64,000 nucleotides of DNA from NCBI GenBank assembly GCA_025210395.1, contig JAOARV010000067.1, forward strand, positions 303,071-367,070. Reading direction: 5' to 3'. Of the stretch, positions 27,310 through 37,516 are shown in pieces. The DNA is from Marinisporobacter sp. GTDB lineage: Bacteria; Bacillota; Clostridia; Peptostreptococcales; Thermotaleaceae. The notes below the pieces were generated by a model. It was given only the letters and a program-made list of their open reading frames with translations. It ran no database searches and had not been told where the DNA came from. Within the stretch, counting starts at the first letter, position 1, and the number at the start of each line of letters is the position of its first letter. The translations under genes were made by a program, and so were the position numbers.

Positions 27310-27380
27310 TAATTCATCTATATATTCTTAATTGATAATGATTTCAATAATCTTTATCCTACTTTAAGCAAAGAAAAAAA

Positions 27381-27397
27381 GTCTTTCATGGAAAGAC
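27381..27397 (-). terminator. Intrinsic terminator of a 69-codon gene
   Basis: GTCTTTC (27381-27387) and GAAAGAC (27391-27397) pair around ATG; on minus TTTTTTTC follows. It lies between the 69-residue gene and the CDF-domain gene, so the latter needs its own promoter. Confidence 0.7.
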
Positions 27398-27458
27398 CTT
27401 TAAAATTTAAAACTTCTACATATGCTTCTGTACTATCTCATTTTTTGTTACTTTCTTT

Positions 27459-27668
27459 TCAATTTGTTATTTTCTTTTCAAAATGTATTTCATTTTCCAT
27501 ATAGTTTATAAACTTTTTCTTGTATGCTGTCATTTCATCGAACTGAACTTTTGTAATGATTCCTTTTTCCAATAATTCCTCTAAATGCCCTACAAACGTT
27601 TTTACTACGTCCATCAATTCATAAAACTCATCATTCAATAGCGGATTAAGCTCTTGAATCTTTTTCAT
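27459..27668 (-). CDS. Small uncharacterised helical protein
   Basis: 69 residues beginning MKKIQELNPLLNDEFYELMD, helical and charged, probably a coiled-coil hairpin, with no known motif. ATG 27668 follows GGGGTGATGAG. It diverges from the CotF-like coat gene at 27864 and ends at its own terminator. Small helical proteins of this shape are common among spore-associated genes, but there is no direct evidence of such a role. Confidence 0.7.
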   Translation of the reverse strand: MKKIQELNPLLNDEFYELMDVVKTFVGHLEELLEKGIITKVQFDEMTAYKKKFINYMENEIHFEKKITN

Positions 27669-27863
27669 CTCATCACCCCAAGGTTTTCTATTTATTTATA
27701 TTTTAGACAAAAATTATAAAAATCCTTCTTTTTGGTAAATTTTAGAAATTCCACTTGTGTATTTTTTCTTCTATAAAATTTCTTTATCTGTTCTATATCT
27801 TATCTATATTATAGAATAGTTTGTAAAATATTGCAAAGAATAACCTTAGGAGGTGAAAGAATT

Positions 27864-28316
27864 ATGATCTTAACAGCAAAAGAAAGAATGCTTTTAGAAG
27901 ATGAAAAAAGTCATGAAGAAGCTTGTGTCCAAAAATATCAAGATTTTGCAAATCAAGCACAAGACCCTCAATTAAAACAATTATTCAGTACTTATGCTTC
28001 AAAGGAACAAGAACACTTAAACACCCTTAATCAAATCCTAAGTGGACAGGTACCCGCCCTTCCTCAAGAAAATAATCAACAATCTAATGAAAATACCCTA
28101 TCTCTTCAAGGTCAATATAACGAAAATGATAAAAAGCTGTGTACCGACGCATTAGTAACAGAAAAATATGTATCTAGTACTTACAACACAACTATTTTTG
28201 AATGCTGCGATACAAACATTCGCCAAATACTCAATCATATTCAAAAGGAAGAACAAGAACATGGTGAAGGTATTTTCAATTACATGAGAAATACAGGCAT
28301 GTATACCCCTAAATAA
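27864..28316 (+). CDS. CotF-like spore coat protein
   Basis: 150 residues with the ferritin-like helical CotF pattern: EKSHEEACVQKYQDFANQAQDPQLKQLF, SKEQEHLNTLNQIL, then CTDALVTEKYVSSTYNTTIFECCDTNIRQILNHIQKEEQEHGE and the end NYMRNTGMY. Start is ATG 27864 because AGGAGGTGAAAG precedes it; the frame is open upstream to 27831. CotF proteins sit in the inner coat of Firmicutes spores. It is a single gene converging on the second amino-acid transporter, with a shared terminator. Confidence 0.88.
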   Translation: MILTAKERMLLEDEKSHEEACVQKYQDFANQAQDPQLKQLFSTYASKEQEHLNTLNQILSGQVPALPQENNQQSNENTLSLQGQYNENDKKLCTDALVTEKYVSSTYNTTIFECCDTNIRQILNHIQKEEQEHGEGIFNYMRNTGMYTPK

Positions 28317-28341
28317 AAAGAACCCATTCTTGGGTTCTTTT
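28316..28341. terminator. Bidirectional terminator between convergent genes
   Basis: AAAAGAACCCA (28316-28326) pairs with TGGGTTCTTTT (28331-28341). It overlaps the stop codons of the CotF-like gene (plus) and the transporter ATPase gene (minus), serving both. Confidence 0.85.
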
Positions 28342-29098
28342 ATAGCATTTTATCTAAAAATGTTTTTATTCTAGGATGCTCAGGGTTTGTAAATAATTTT
28401 TCTGGTTGATCTTCCTCTATGATTTTTCCTTCATCCATAAAAATCACTCGATCAGATACTTCTCTTGCAAAAGCCATTTCATGGGTAACGATGAGCATAG
28501 TCATTTTTTCTTTTGCTAAATCCTTCATTACCTTAAGAACTTCTCCTACTAATTCAGGGTCAAGGGCTGATGTAGGCTCATCAAAGAGCATTACGTCTGG
28601 ATTCATTGCAAGAGCCCTTGCAATAGCAACTCTTTGCTTTTGTCCTCCAGAAAGCTTTCCTGGATAAACATCTCTTTTATCAGATAATCCTACCTTATCA
28701 AGAAGATTCTCAGCAGATTTTATTGCTTTTTCTTTTTCTATTCTCTCCACAATCATTGGCGCTTCAATGATATTTTCTAATACGGTTTTATGAGGAAATA
28801 AATTAAAGCTTTGAAAAACCATCCCAACCTTTTTACATCTTTTTCTAATCTCTCCCTCTGAAATATGCATGTTCTTTCCATTTTCATAAAATACAATCGG
28901 CTTTTCCTCTATTTCAATCTTGCCATCATCAATTTTTTCTAGATAATTTAAACATCTAAGGAGTGTACTTTTCCCAGAACCAGAAGGTCCAATGATAGAA
29001 ATGACCTCGCCTTTTTTTACCTTTAAGGATACATCCTTTAAAACTTCTAATTTCCCAAATTTTTTTCTAATATTCTCTACCTTGATCATATCCATCAT
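28340..29098 (-). CDS. Polar amino-acid ABC transporter ATP-binding protein (system 2)
   Basis: 252-residue GlnQ-type ATPase with [24 protein letters not shown] and [11 protein letters not shown] intact. Start ATG 29098 has AGTAGGGG five bases upstream; the frame extends to a GTG at 29104. The three genes 28340-30611 form a complete importer separate from the 22.6-26.0 kb system, with its own single binding protein. It has a slightly longer insert after the Walker A helix ([16 protein letters not shown]) than the first system. Confidence 0.92.
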   Translation of the reverse strand: MMDMIKVENIRKKFGKLEVLKDVSLKVKKGEVISIIGPSGSGKSTLLRCLNYLEKIDDGKIEIEEKPIVFYENGKNMHISEGEIRKRCKKVGMVFQSFNLFPHKTVLENIIEAPMIVERIEKEKAIKSAENLLDKVGLSDKRDVYPGKLSGGQKQRVAIARALAMNPDVMLFDEPTSALDPELVGEVLKVMKDLAKEKMTMLIVTHEMAFAREVSDRVIFMDEGKIIEEDQPEKLFTNPEHPRIKTFLDKML

Positions 29099-29106
29099 CA
29101 ACACCC

Positions 29107-29748
29107 CTACTCATATATAGCATATTTTTTCTCTAATTTTTTAAATACCATGACTACAACAGATGTTAATAACAAATAAATGATCCCTGCAATGATAAAG
29201 GATGTAATCTGAAAATCTCTTGTAAGTACTTCCTTAGCAGCTCTTAAAATATCTCCCATACCAATAGCTGCTACAAGGGCTGTATCCTTTATAAGTGTAA
29301 TGGCTTCATTACTTGTTGGAGGAAGTACCCGCTTTACAGCTTGAGGAAGTATGATTCTTGACATAGTTTGACGATAATTCATTCCTAATGCCTTTGCTGC
29401 TTCGTATTGCCCTTTATCTATAGATTCTATTCCACCTCTAAAGATTTCTGTAAAATAAGCTCCATAGTTGAAGATAAATGTAATTGCTGCTGCTTGGAAC
29501 CGTCCAAACTTCACTCCAAATACAGGAAGTCCATAATAAGCAAAGAAAAGTTGAAGAAGTAGTGGGGTCCCTCGAAAAACCCAAGTATATATTTCAAGGA
29601 ACCTATTCAGCCACTTAAATCTAGAGATTTTTCCAAGTGCACATATCACTCCTAATGGAATAGAAAATAAAATAGTTACTGCATATAGTTGTAGTGTAAC
29701 AATGCTTCCCTTTAATATAAATCCTGTTACATTTGTAATATAATCCAC
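29107..29748 (-). CDS. Polar amino-acid ABC transporter permease (system 2)
   Basis: 213-residue HisMQ-family membrane protein with about five helices. EAA loop: [48 protein letters not shown] is the usual post-loop segment. It is tightly spaced with the ATPase (8 bases) and binding protein (17 bases), so the operon order is binding protein, permease, ATPase. Confidence 0.92.
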   Translation of the reverse strand: MDYITNVTGFILKGSIVTLQLYAVTILFSIPLGVICALGKISRFKWLNRFLEIYTWVFRGTPLLLQLFFAYYGLPVFGVKFGRFQAAAITFIFNYGAYFTEIFRGGIESIDKGQYEAAKALGMNYRQTMSRIILPQAVKRVLPPTSNEAITLIKDTALVAAIGMGDILRAAKEVLTRDFQITSFIIAGIIYLLLTSVVVMVFKKLEKKYAIYE

Positions 29749-29765
29749 TTAGAACATCTCCTTTT

Positions 29766-30611
29766 TTATTTAGCTACGATATCTTCTCCAAACCATTTTT
29801 TAGAAATTTCTGCCGTTGTGCCATCTTTTTTCATTTCATCTAATATTTGATCTACTTCATTGATCAATGCTGTATCATCTTTTCTAAATCCAATTCCATA
29901 CCCTTCTTTTCCAAAATCTTCTTTTGCTACCTCATACTCACCAGGTCTTTTAGACATATAATATCTACCAACAATCTCATCAATAACAACTGCATCTACA
30001 CGTCCTGCTTTTAAATCTAATAACGCTTCTGTATAATTAGAAAACTTTACAACCTCTTTTACTGCACTTACTGTTTCTGTATCAGCATTTAATACATCTT
30101 CACCACTACTTCCTAATTGTACAGCCACTATTTTTCCAGCTAAATCCTTCTTTGTTTCTATATCTGAATCAGCTCCTGTAACAATTACCTGTCTATTTTC
30201 AATATAAACCTTAGAAAAACCAATTTGCTTTTTTCTTTCTTCTGTAATCGTTAATCCATTCCAAATCACATCAATATCTTTATTATTTAAGCTAAGAACC
30301 TTGCCATCCCAATCAATCGGTTGAATTTTAAGCTTAACACCCATTCTCTTTGCAACTTCTTTTGCTAAGTCAATATCAAACCCTACAACTTCTCCTTTTT
30401 TATCTCTAAATCCCATTGGTGGGAAGCTATCATCAAGACCTAATACAAATTCTCCCTTTTCCTTGATTTCTTCTAAAGAATCATCTTTTTCTTCACTGAC
30501 CTTTGTCTCTTTAGGCTCGTCCGCTTTTGAAGTTTCCTTTGCGCCGCATCCTGCTAACATCATACTCATCATCAAAATTCCTATTAATAAAAACATCATT
30601 TTCTTTTTCAT
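29766..30611 (-). CDS. Amino-acid ABC transporter substrate-binding lipoprotein (system 2)
   Basis: 281-residue family 3 receptor. Lipobox MMLAGCG gives a lipidated Cys near 22, followed by a Lys/Glu-rich linker. Pocket segments: LDDSFPPMGFRDKKGEVVGF, DVIWNGLTITEERKKQIGFS and VVIDEIVGRYYM. It is clearly distinct from the paired receptors at 24-26 kb and closer to lysine/arginine or cystine receptors, though the ligand cannot be fixed from sequence. It is first in its operon. Confidence 0.92.
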   Translation of the reverse strand: MKKKMMFLLIGILMMSMMLAGCGAKETSKADEPKETKVSEEKDDSLEEIKEKGEFVLGLDDSFPPMGFRDKKGEVVGFDIDLAKEVAKRMGVKLKIQPIDWDGKVLSLNNKDIDVIWNGLTITEERKKQIGFSKVYIENRQVIVTGADSDIETKKDLAGKIVAVQLGSSGEDVLNADTETVSAVKEVVKFSNYTEALLDLKAGRVDAVVIDEIVGRYYMSKRPGEYEVAKEDFGKEGYGIGFRKDDTALINEVDQILDEMKKDGTTAEISKKWFGEDIVAK

Positions 30612-30822
30612 TTTTTTCTCCCCCTAGTTGTTAGTTTTTTTCTACAGTTGTTATTATACTTTAGCGCGCTAAATTTGTAAAGTATTAAATTTGAAAATTT
30701 TAAAAAATATAGGATAAAGACTCTCGAAAAAGATCTCTATCCCATATAAACTAACTTCTATGTAAGTTAACATTCTCCTATCGTTACAATAACTCATTCT
30801 GCTTTTCTTCGCCTATTATTCT

Positions 30823-31857
30823 TTATTTTGATAAAATTTCCTTCATAGATTGAACAATATACTCAATATCTTCTTTATTTACCCAATAATTTGTAACATA
30901 TCGAATATTTCCGTTTTCTGGAGGATTAATGAGAATTCCTTTCTCTTTCATCTTTGTTACAAATTCATCTGCATCATAACCCGTATCACTCATATCAAAG
31001 AAAACCATGTTAATATGTATATGATCTGATGCTACCGTGATCCCTTGAATTCTTGATAATTCTTCTCCAAGGAGTTGGGCATTTTCATGATCCTCAATAA
31101 GTCTTTCTCTCATTTCTTTTAAAGCCACAATCCCTGCTGCTGCTAAAAATCCTGCTTGTCTTAAACCGCCACCCATTAATTTTCTTTTTTTCTTCGCTTT
31201 TTCAATAAATTTCTTGCTTCCCGCTAAGATAGAACCTATGGGTGCACAAAGTCCCTTTGAAAGACAAAAGTTTACTGAATCACAATACTTCGTAATTTCT
31301 TTTACATCTACATTTAAATGAGCTGCTGCATTAAATACTCTTGCACCATCTAAATGAACAGGTACACTTTTTTCCTTTGCAATCTCATAAATTAATTTCA
31401 TATTTTCTATAGGTATTACTTTTCCATTAGAATGAGCGTTTTCGACACAAATAAGCCCTGTAGAAGGATAATGAATATCTTCCTCTTCTCTTCTTATTCT
31501 ACATTTAATATCCTCTGGATTTAATGTTCCCTCATTACTTTGTAGTGTCCTTAATTGTACCCCTGCAATAACGGAAGCTGCCCCTACTTCATCCATGACA
31601 ATATGACAATCTTCCCCTAAGATCACTTCTTCTCCTCGATTGCAATGGGTAAAAAGAGATAATTGATTTCCAAAGGTACCACTTGGTACAAATAGAGCCG
31701 CTTCTTTCCCTACAAGCTCTGCTGCATACCCTTCTAGCTCTCTAACCGTTGGATCATCCTCATAGACATCGTCTCCCACATGAGCATGATACATAACATC
31801 TCTCATTTTTTGAGTAGGTTGTGTTACTGTATCACTTCTTAAATCTATTTTTTTCAT
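30823..31857 (-). CDS. ltaE: Low-specificity L-threonine aldolase
   Basis: PLP enzyme of 344 residues that splits threonine or allo-threonine into glycine and acetaldehyde. It opens DLRSDTVTQPTQKMRDVM and has VGDDVYEDDPTVRELE, PSGTFGNQLS, HLDGARVFNAA and CLSKGLCAPIGSIL, where the Lys binds PLP. Length and motifs match family members throughout. Single gene on minus, diverging from the pyrophosphatase gene. Confidence 0.94.
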   Translation of the reverse strand: MKKIDLRSDTVTQPTQKMRDVMYHAHVGDDVYEDDPTVRELEGYAAELVGKEAALFVPSGTFGNQLSLFTHCNRGEEVILGEDCHIVMDEVGAASVIAGVQLRTLQSNEGTLNPEDIKCRIRREEEDIHYPSTGLICVENAHSNGKVIPIENMKLIYEIAKEKSVPVHLDGARVFNAAAHLNVDVKEITKYCDSVNFCLSKGLCAPIGSILAGSKKFIEKAKKKRKLMGGGLRQAGFLAAAGIVALKEMRERLIEDHENAQLLGEELSRIQGITVASDHIHINMVFFDMSDTGYDADEFVTKMKEKGILINPPENGNIRYVTNYWVNKEDIEYIVQSMKEILSK

Positions 31858-32060
31858 TGTTCAGCCTCCCATCTTTACTTTATGAACATGTATATTATAT
31901 CTTATTAGGTAAATTTTTGAAAACGTTTTCGTAAATATCCCTTTATCACCTTAAAAAATTCAATTTTTATGAAAAAATTTAAACTTTTATAAATACATAA
32001 GTTAAATCCTTTGATATAATACTTTATAAGTTCTTAAAAATTTTTAAAAGGAGGCTTCTC

Positions 32061-33671
32061 ATGTGTACTTTTATATTTGGACATAAAAATCCTGATACAG
32101 ACTCAGTAGCTTCAACTATTGCCTTTTCCTATTTGAAGGAGCAATTAGGTGAAACTCCTATTCCTTGTATCCTCGGAAATTTAAACAAAGAATCAGAATA
32201 CATATTAAATTACTTTAATATTCCTCAACCAACCCTTATAAAAAATGTAAAAACACAAGTAAAAGATTTAAATTATGGTACAGTAGAGAGCGTTTCTCCT
32301 TCCTCCTCTATCCTCAATGCTTATAAACTAATGGGTAGTAGTAACCAAAGAATGCTTCCTGTATTAGATGAAAATAATAAACTTTTAGGAATCATTACTA
32401 TGAAGGATATTGCTATGGGATTAATTCAAGGAGATTTCTATCATCTTCATACATCTCTTTCTAATATCATAAATGCTTTAGATGGAAAAATTTTAACAGG
32501 AAAAGACAAGATCATCAAAGGAACGATCTCTGTTATTGCCTTCTATTACGATAGTATAAAGGGTAACTTGAACGAAAATAAAATCATTATTGTTGGAGAT
32601 CGTTATGATATCATCGAACATGCCATTCATTCAAAGGTAAATTTGATTATTATCACAGGAGATAAGGACATTCCTAATTCTTATTTAGACTTAGCTGATG
32701 AAAAAAATGTTCCTATTATCTCTGTTCCTATAGATACCTATACTACATCTAAGCTGATTAATCAATGTAATTACATATCTTCTATCATGAAAAAATTGGA
32801 TATTATCAAATTTCATGAAAATGAATATTTAGAAGATATTAAAGAAGAAATTATCAATACAAATCATATCAACTATCCTATTGTAGATGATCATAATACC
32901 TTTTTAGGTTTTATCAACAGAAAGCATATTTTAAAGCCAGGTCGCAAAAAAGTAATCCTAGTAGACCATAATGAATACAGCCAAAGTGCAGAAGGGTTAA
33001 ATGAAGCAGAAATACTTGAAATTATTGATCATCATAAACTTGGAGATATTTCTACCTCTAGCCCTATAAACTTTAGAAATATGCCTGTTGGAAGCACTTG
33101 CACCATTATATATCAAATGTTTAAAGAACAAAATATAGCTATTCCTCATAACATAGCAGGAGTCCTTCTATCAGGAATCTTATCGGATACATTATTTTTT
33201 AGGTCTCCTACCACTACCCCTTTAGATCAAAAGTGCGTAGAGGAATTAAACAGTCTTTTAAACTTAGATATTGAAGAATTTGCAATGAAAATGTTTAAAG
33301 CCGGGACTTCCCTCGAAGGACAAAGCATAGAGGAGATATTTTATAAAGACTTCAAAGAATTCGTTCTAGAAAATCAAAGTACAGGAATCGGACAGGTTTT
33401 CACTTTAGATATTGAAGATGTCTTAAATAGAAAAGATGAATTTATTGATTTTATGGATACGGTTCATCATCATAAAGATTACTTTTTAACTTTATTACTC
33501 ATTACAGATATATTGAAGGAAGGCTCTTATCTTTTATTTAGATGTAACCATAATCATTTTATTTCTTCTACCTTTGGAGTAACCTCTGAGCAAGGAGTAT
33601 TTGCTAAGAACATCCTTTCTCGAAAAAAACAAGTAGTTCCGAAGATTTCTGAAACACTAAATACATTATAA
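32061..33671 (+). CDS. ppaC: CBS-DRTGG-regulated family II inorganic pyrophosphatase
   Basis: Mn-dependent pyrophosphatase of 536 residues. The DHH catalytic domain starts at residue 1 (GHKNPDTDSVASTIAF), is interrupted by CBS (about 75-130), DRTGG (about 145-245) and a second CBS (about 250-295), resumes at VILVDHNEYSQSA with EIIDHHKLGDI, and ends in DHHA2 (FLSRKKQVVPKI-type end). CBS domains in this class bind adenine nucleotides, so activity is tuned by AMP/ADP inhibition and ATP or diadenosine activation. ATG 32061 follows AAAGGAGG. Confidence 0.95.
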   Translation: MCTFIFGHKNPDTDSVASTIAFSYLKEQLGETPIPCILGNLNKESEYILNYFNIPQPTLIKNVKTQVKDLNYGTVESVSPSSSILNAYKLMGSSNQRMLPVLDENNKLLGIITMKDIAMGLIQGDFYHLHTSLSNIINALDGKILTGKDKIIKGTISVIAFYYDSIKGNLNENKIIIVGDRYDIIEHAIHSKVNLIIITGDKDIPNSYLDLADEKNVPIISVPIDTYTTSKLINQCNYISSIMKKLDIIKFHENEYLEDIKEEIINTNHINYPIVDDHNTFLGFINRKHILKPGRKKVILVDHNEYSQSAEGLNEAEILEIIDHHKLGDISTSSPINFRNMPVGSTCTIIYQMFKEQNIAIPHNIAGVLLSGILSDTLFFRSPTTTPLDQKCVEELNSLLNLDIEEFAMKMFKAGTSLEGQSIEEIFYKDFKEFVLENQSTGIGQVFTLDIEDVLNRKDEFIDFMDTVHHHKDYFLTLLLITDILKEGSYLLFRCNHNHFISSTFGVTSEQGVFAKNILSRKKQVVPKISETLNTL

Positions 33672-33699
33672 AAAAAGCTGCCTTCATGGCAGCTTTTTT
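33671..33699. terminator. Bidirectional terminator between ppaC and asnA
   Basis: AAAAAAGCTGCC (33671-33682) pairs with GGCAGCTTTTTT (33688-33699), giving T runs on both strands between two convergent genes. Confidence 0.88.
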
Positions 33700-34709
33700 T
33701 ATAATAAATGAATATTTGCTTTTTCACATGCTTTAATTACATCTGGCTGCCATATTGCTGCTTGTACCTCCCCAATATGGGCCTTTTGTAAGAAGAACAT
33801 ACAAATTCTTGATTGTCCGATTCCTCCACCTACAGTAAAAGGTAGTTTTTCTTCTAGTAATAATTGATGAAATTCAAATTCCTTACGCTCTTCACAATCT
33901 GCAATCTTTAATTGTTTTTCTAACGCTTCTTTATCTACACGAATTCCCATAGATGATAATTCTAGACCAATTTCAAGTACTGGGTTCCAGAAAATGATAT
34001 CTCCATTTAGCTCCCAATCATCATAATCTGGGGCTCTTCCATCATGAGGCTGCCCTGATTTTAATGCGCCTCCAATTTTCATAATAAATACGGCTCCCTT
34101 TTCCTTGGCAATAGCATGTTCTCTTTCCTTTGGCGTAAAGTCAGGATATCTATCTTCTAATTCTTGTGTAGTAACAAAGCTGATTTCCTCTGGTAAAAAA
34201 GCTTCATATTGATCATATAGATCACAAACATAACTCTCCGTACTCTTAAATACTTTATACAAATCTTTTACAATGCTTTTTAAAGTCTCTTCTGTTCTAG
34301 CTTCCTTTGTAATAACTTTTTCCCAATCCCATTGATCTACATAGATAGAATGTAAGTTATCTAAATCTTCGTCTCTACGAATAGCATTCATATCTGTATA
34401 TAAGCCTTCTCCAACGGAAAAACCATATCTATACAGTGCCATACGCTTCCATTTTGCTAAGGAATGGACAATCTCTACTACCTTTCCATCAATTCCTTTT
34501 ACATCAAACGCTACAGGTCTTTCTACTCCGTTTAAGTTATCGTTCATTCCTGTTTCTGGAATAACAAATAGTGGTGCTGATACTCTTGTTAAGTTCATAA
34601 CTTCTGCTAGCTTTGTTTCAAAATAATCTTTCACCTGCTTGATTGCTACCTCTGTTTGTCTAAGACCTAATTTTGGATCATAACCTTTAGGGATCATTAA
34701 TCTTTCCAT
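33699..34709 (-). CDS. asnA: Aspartate-ammonia ligase (asparagine synthetase A)
   Basis: 336-residue AsnA, a class II tRNA-synthetase-like enzyme making asparagine from aspartate, ammonia and ATP via aspartyl-[64 protein letters not shown] and [11 protein letters not shown] are the expected family blocks. Start ATG has CAGGAGGAA upstream. Expression is controlled by the T-box leader at 34.8-35.1 kb. Confidence 0.96.
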   Translation of the reverse strand: MERLMIPKGYDPKLGLRQTEVAIKQVKDYFETKLAEVMNLTRVSAPLFVIPETGMNDNLNGVERPVAFDVKGIDGKVVEIVHSLAKWKRMALYRYGFSVGEGLYTDMNAIRRDEDLDNLHSIYVDQWDWEKVITKEARTEETLKSIVKDLYKVFKSTESYVCDLYDQYEAFLPEEISFVTTQELEDRYPDFTPKEREHAIAKEKGAVFIMKIGGALKSGQPHDGRAPDYDDWELNGDIIFWNPVLEIGLELSSMGIRVDKEALEKQLKIADCEERKEFEFHQLLLEEKLPFTVGGGIGQSRICMFFLQKAHIGEVQAAIWQPDVIKACEKANIHLL

Positions 34710-34812
34710 TTTTATTCCTCCTGTTTTCTTTTTTATAGTTATTAGTTTTTTTCTTTTATCAAGTCATTATACAAAATAAGCATGGCCATGCTATATGATT
34801 TGTTTTTATATA

Positions 34813-35100
34813 CAAAAAAACCTTTCATCCCATACAAGGGACGAAAGGTTAGACTTCCGCGGTACCACCCAAATTAGCTAAATTGCTCAACTTTACCAGT
34901 ACGGAATAAAATTCGATACTGTCCAATAAATAACGGTTTGGTTCCGTCTAAGTCTACTCTCCATAAGGATTTCGGTTAGAAACTCCAAGATGTTCTTCAA
35001 AATAGGTTTCGTATTGGTCTCTCACCACCACCAACTCGCTAAGACTACATCCTAAATTTACTCTTCTCATCATCGCCTTTGATAAAATCTTTAACTATTG
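34813..35100 (-). promoter_or_regulatory. T-box riboswitch, asparagine specific
   Basis: On the minus strand a classic T-box leader runs from about 35100 to 34813. Stem I carries GCGAGTTGG and GTGAGAGACC, and the specifier loop reads GAACATC, giving codon AAC (Asn) at 34992-34994. The antiterminator sequence GGGTGGTACCGCGG (around 34857-34870) is followed by a terminator: AACCTTTCGTCCC pairs with GGGATGAAAGGTT (34819-34850) and then TTTTT. Uncharged tRNA-Asn should allow read-through into asnA. Confidence 0.95.
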
Positions 35101-35392
35101 TAGACTATTATACGAATAATGTTACAAAAAGTCAACACTTTTTTTATTATTTTTTTAATAATTCTATATAATTAGAATTTATATAGATTTCATCAGCTCA
35201 CATTCCATTTGAAATAAATATTTTTAAATTTCTCTTTTAACCCATCCTATCCTCATATATAATTAAGGATGTGTCTATCTCTTTTAGGAAAAAATTTTGC
35301 TATTGTATTTCCCTCATAAATATCTTAATGATCCTTATATCGGCAATACTATTTTAAAATTTTTATAATATTACAAAGAAAAGGAGTATGAA

Positions 35393-36949
35393 ATGAGTAT
35401 TTTAACAGTAAAAAATTTAAGCCACGGATTTGGAGACCGTGCTATCTTTAATAATGTATCTTTTAGACTTTTAAAGGGTGAACATATCGGTCTTATGGGG
35501 GCTAACGGGGAAGGTAAATCCACTTTTATGAATATCATAACAGGAAAATTAGAGCCTGATGAAGGGCACATCGAATGGTCCAAGCGCGTTCGCGTTGGTT
35601 ATCTTGATCAGCATACAATCCTTGAAAAGGGGCTAACCATTCAAGATGTCTTAAGAAGCGCCTTTAAATACCTCTTTGATCTTGAGACTGAGATGAATGA
35701 AATATGCGATAAAATGGCTGAAGCTACTCCTGAGGAGCTTGAACAAATGCTTGAAGAGATGGGTTCTATTCAAGATATTTTGACAAATAACGACTTTTAT
35801 ATGATCGATTCAAAAGTAGAAGAAATCAGTAAAGGATTGGGCTTAAAAGATATTGGTCTTACAAAAGATGTTCATGATTTAAGTGGTGGTCAAAGAACGA
35901 AAGTCCTTCTTGCAAAGCTACTTCTAGAAAAGCCAGACATTCTTCTTTTAGATGAGCCTACAAATTATTTAGATGAAGTCCATATCGAATGGTTAAAACG
36001 CTATCTTCAAGAATACGAGAATGCCTTTATTTTAATTTCTCATGATATTCCATTCTTAAATAGTGTTATTAATTTAATCTATCATATGGAAAATCAAGAA
36101 TTAAACCGCTATGTAGGTGATTATGATAATTTCATGAAGATTTACGAAGCTAAAAAACAACAGCTAGAGGCTGCCTACAAAAAACAGCAACAAGAAATTG
36201 CAGCCCTTGAAGATTTCGTTGCTCGAAATAAAGCAAGAGTGGCTACTAGAAATATGGCCATGTCCAGACAGAAAAAGCTTGATAAAATGGAAAGAATTGA
36301 GCTTTCAAGAGAAAAACCCAAACCTGAATTCAACTTCAAAAAAGCTAGAACCTCTGGTAAGATGATTTTTGAAACAAAAGATCTTGTTATCGGCTATAAT
36401 GAACCCCTTTCTAAGCCTCTAAATCTTCGTATGGAAAGAGGTCAAAAGATTGCACTCATCGGAGCTAATGGACTTGGAAAAACTACACTTTTAAAAAGTA
36501 TTTTAGGAGAAATCAAAGCCCTTTCTGGTTCTGTAGAACTTGGAGATTATCTTCACACAGGCTATTTTGAACAGGAAATCAAAGAAGCAAACTATAAAAC
36601 ATGTATTGAAGAAGTATGGCAAACATTTCCTTCTTATACTCAGTTTGAAGTTCGTTCAGCTCTTGCAAAATGTGGTTTAACTACAAAACATATAGAAAGC
36701 AAAGTGGTTGTTTTAAGTGGTGGAGAACAAGCAAAGGTTCGTCTATGTAAACTCATCAACAAAGAGACCAATTTACTGATTTTAGATGAGCCGACCAACC
36801 ATCTAGATATAGATGCAAAAGAAGAGCTTAAACGTGCCCTTTCAGACTATAAAGGCAGTATCCTTCTTATTTGCCACGAACCTGATTTTTACAAAGATAT
36901 TGTAACAGATATTTGGAATTGTGAGTCTTGGACTACTAAAATCGTATAA
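35393..36949 (+). CDS. ABC-F family ATPase (translation factor type)
   Basis: Soluble protein of 518 residues with two ABC domains and no membrane part. Walker A: GANGEGKST and GANGLGKTT; signatures LSGGQRTKV and LSGGEQAKV; Walker B LLLDEPTNYLD and LILDEPTNHLD. The linker (about 230-300) is charged and coiled-coil, as in ribosome-binding ABC-F proteins. The opening MSILTVKNLSHGFGDRAIF and the helical insert after the first Walker A resemble the YkpA/YbiT branch. An antibiotic-protection role is not indicated. ATG follows AAAAGGAG. Confidence 0.92.
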   Translation: MSILTVKNLSHGFGDRAIFNNVSFRLLKGEHIGLMGANGEGKSTFMNIITGKLEPDEGHIEWSKRVRVGYLDQHTILEKGLTIQDVLRSAFKYLFDLETEMNEICDKMAEATPEELEQMLEEMGSIQDILTNNDFYMIDSKVEEISKGLGLKDIGLTKDVHDLSGGQRTKVLLAKLLLEKPDILLLDEPTNYLDEVHIEWLKRYLQEYENAFILISHDIPFLNSVINLIYHMENQELNRYVGDYDNFMKIYEAKKQQLEAAYKKQQQEIAALEDFVARNKARVATRNMAMSRQKKLDKMERIELSREKPKPEFNFKKARTSGKMIFETKDLVIGYNEPLSKPLNLRMERGQKIALIGANGLGKTTLLKSILGEIKALSGSVELGDYLHTGYFEQEIKEANYKTCIEEVWQTFPSYTQFEVRSALAKCGLTTKHIESKVVVLSGGEQAKVRLCKLINKETNLLILDEPTNHLDIDAKEELKRALSDYKGSILLICHEPDFYKDIVTDIWNCESWTTKIV

Positions 36950-36965
36950 ACTTAAAAATCAATTG

Positions 36966-37003
36966 ATAAAAGGGTGATCCATCAAGTGGTATCACCCTTT
37001 TAT
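36966..37003. terminator. 13-bp intrinsic terminator
   Basis: ATAAAAGGGTGAT (36966-36978) pairs with ATCACCCTTTTAT (36991-37003), just after the ABC-F gene. It may also stop the convergent chemotaxis operon. Confidence 0.8.
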
Positions 37004-37105
37004 GATCTTTAAAATATCGTCATCGAAATTATATGGATTTTCCTATTTTAAATTTTTAGTTTATTTTGAAACGAAAAGTATTTTTCTCTTGTCTAGGCAA
37101 CGCCA

Positions 37106-37513
37106 TTATTCAGTTGAATCCTCAAGCAATCCTAGTTTTTGCATAACCTCTACCAATCTTTCTGTATCAATAGGCTTAACTGCATATGCATCGCAACCAA
37201 TTTTAAAGGCGTTTTGTACAAATTGGGTATCTGCCAATGCTGTTGTCATAATCACTTTACATCGCTCATTAGATGCTATACTATTTTGCTCCTCTAATTG
37301 ACGAATAATTTTTAATACCTTTACTCCATCTACATTCGGCATCATAATATCTAAACAAATTAAGTCATAAGGTTTTTTCTCCTTCATTGCCATCATATAA
37401 GCATCTAAAGCTTCCATTCCATCTACAACCAAATCACTTTGCCCATATTTTGATAAAAATTTTGACAGGAACTTTCTGCTAATTAGATCATCTTCTGCAA
37501 TAAGAATCCTCAT
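37106..37513 (-). CDS. Stand-alone response regulator receiver
   Basis: 135-residue single REC domain. Acidic pocket EDD at 7-9, phospho-acceptor Asp55 in LICLDIMMPNVDG, Thr/Ala switch TTALAD and Lys in AVKPID are all present. There is no output domain. Its ATG lies 3 bases from the stop of the PAS kinase gene, so it is co-translated with it and is the likely phosphotransfer partner. It has a longer loop before the Asp (AMKEKKPYD) than CheY, so it is a separate branch from the operon's CheY. Confidence 0.9.
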   Translation of the reverse strand: MRILIAEDDLISRKFLSKFLSKYGQSDLVVDGMEALDAYMMAMKEKKPYDLICLDIMMPNVDGVKVLKIIRQLEEQNSIASNERCKVIMTTALADTQFVQNAFKIGCDAYAVKPIDTERLVEVMQKLGLLEDSTE

Positions 37514-37516
37514 CCT

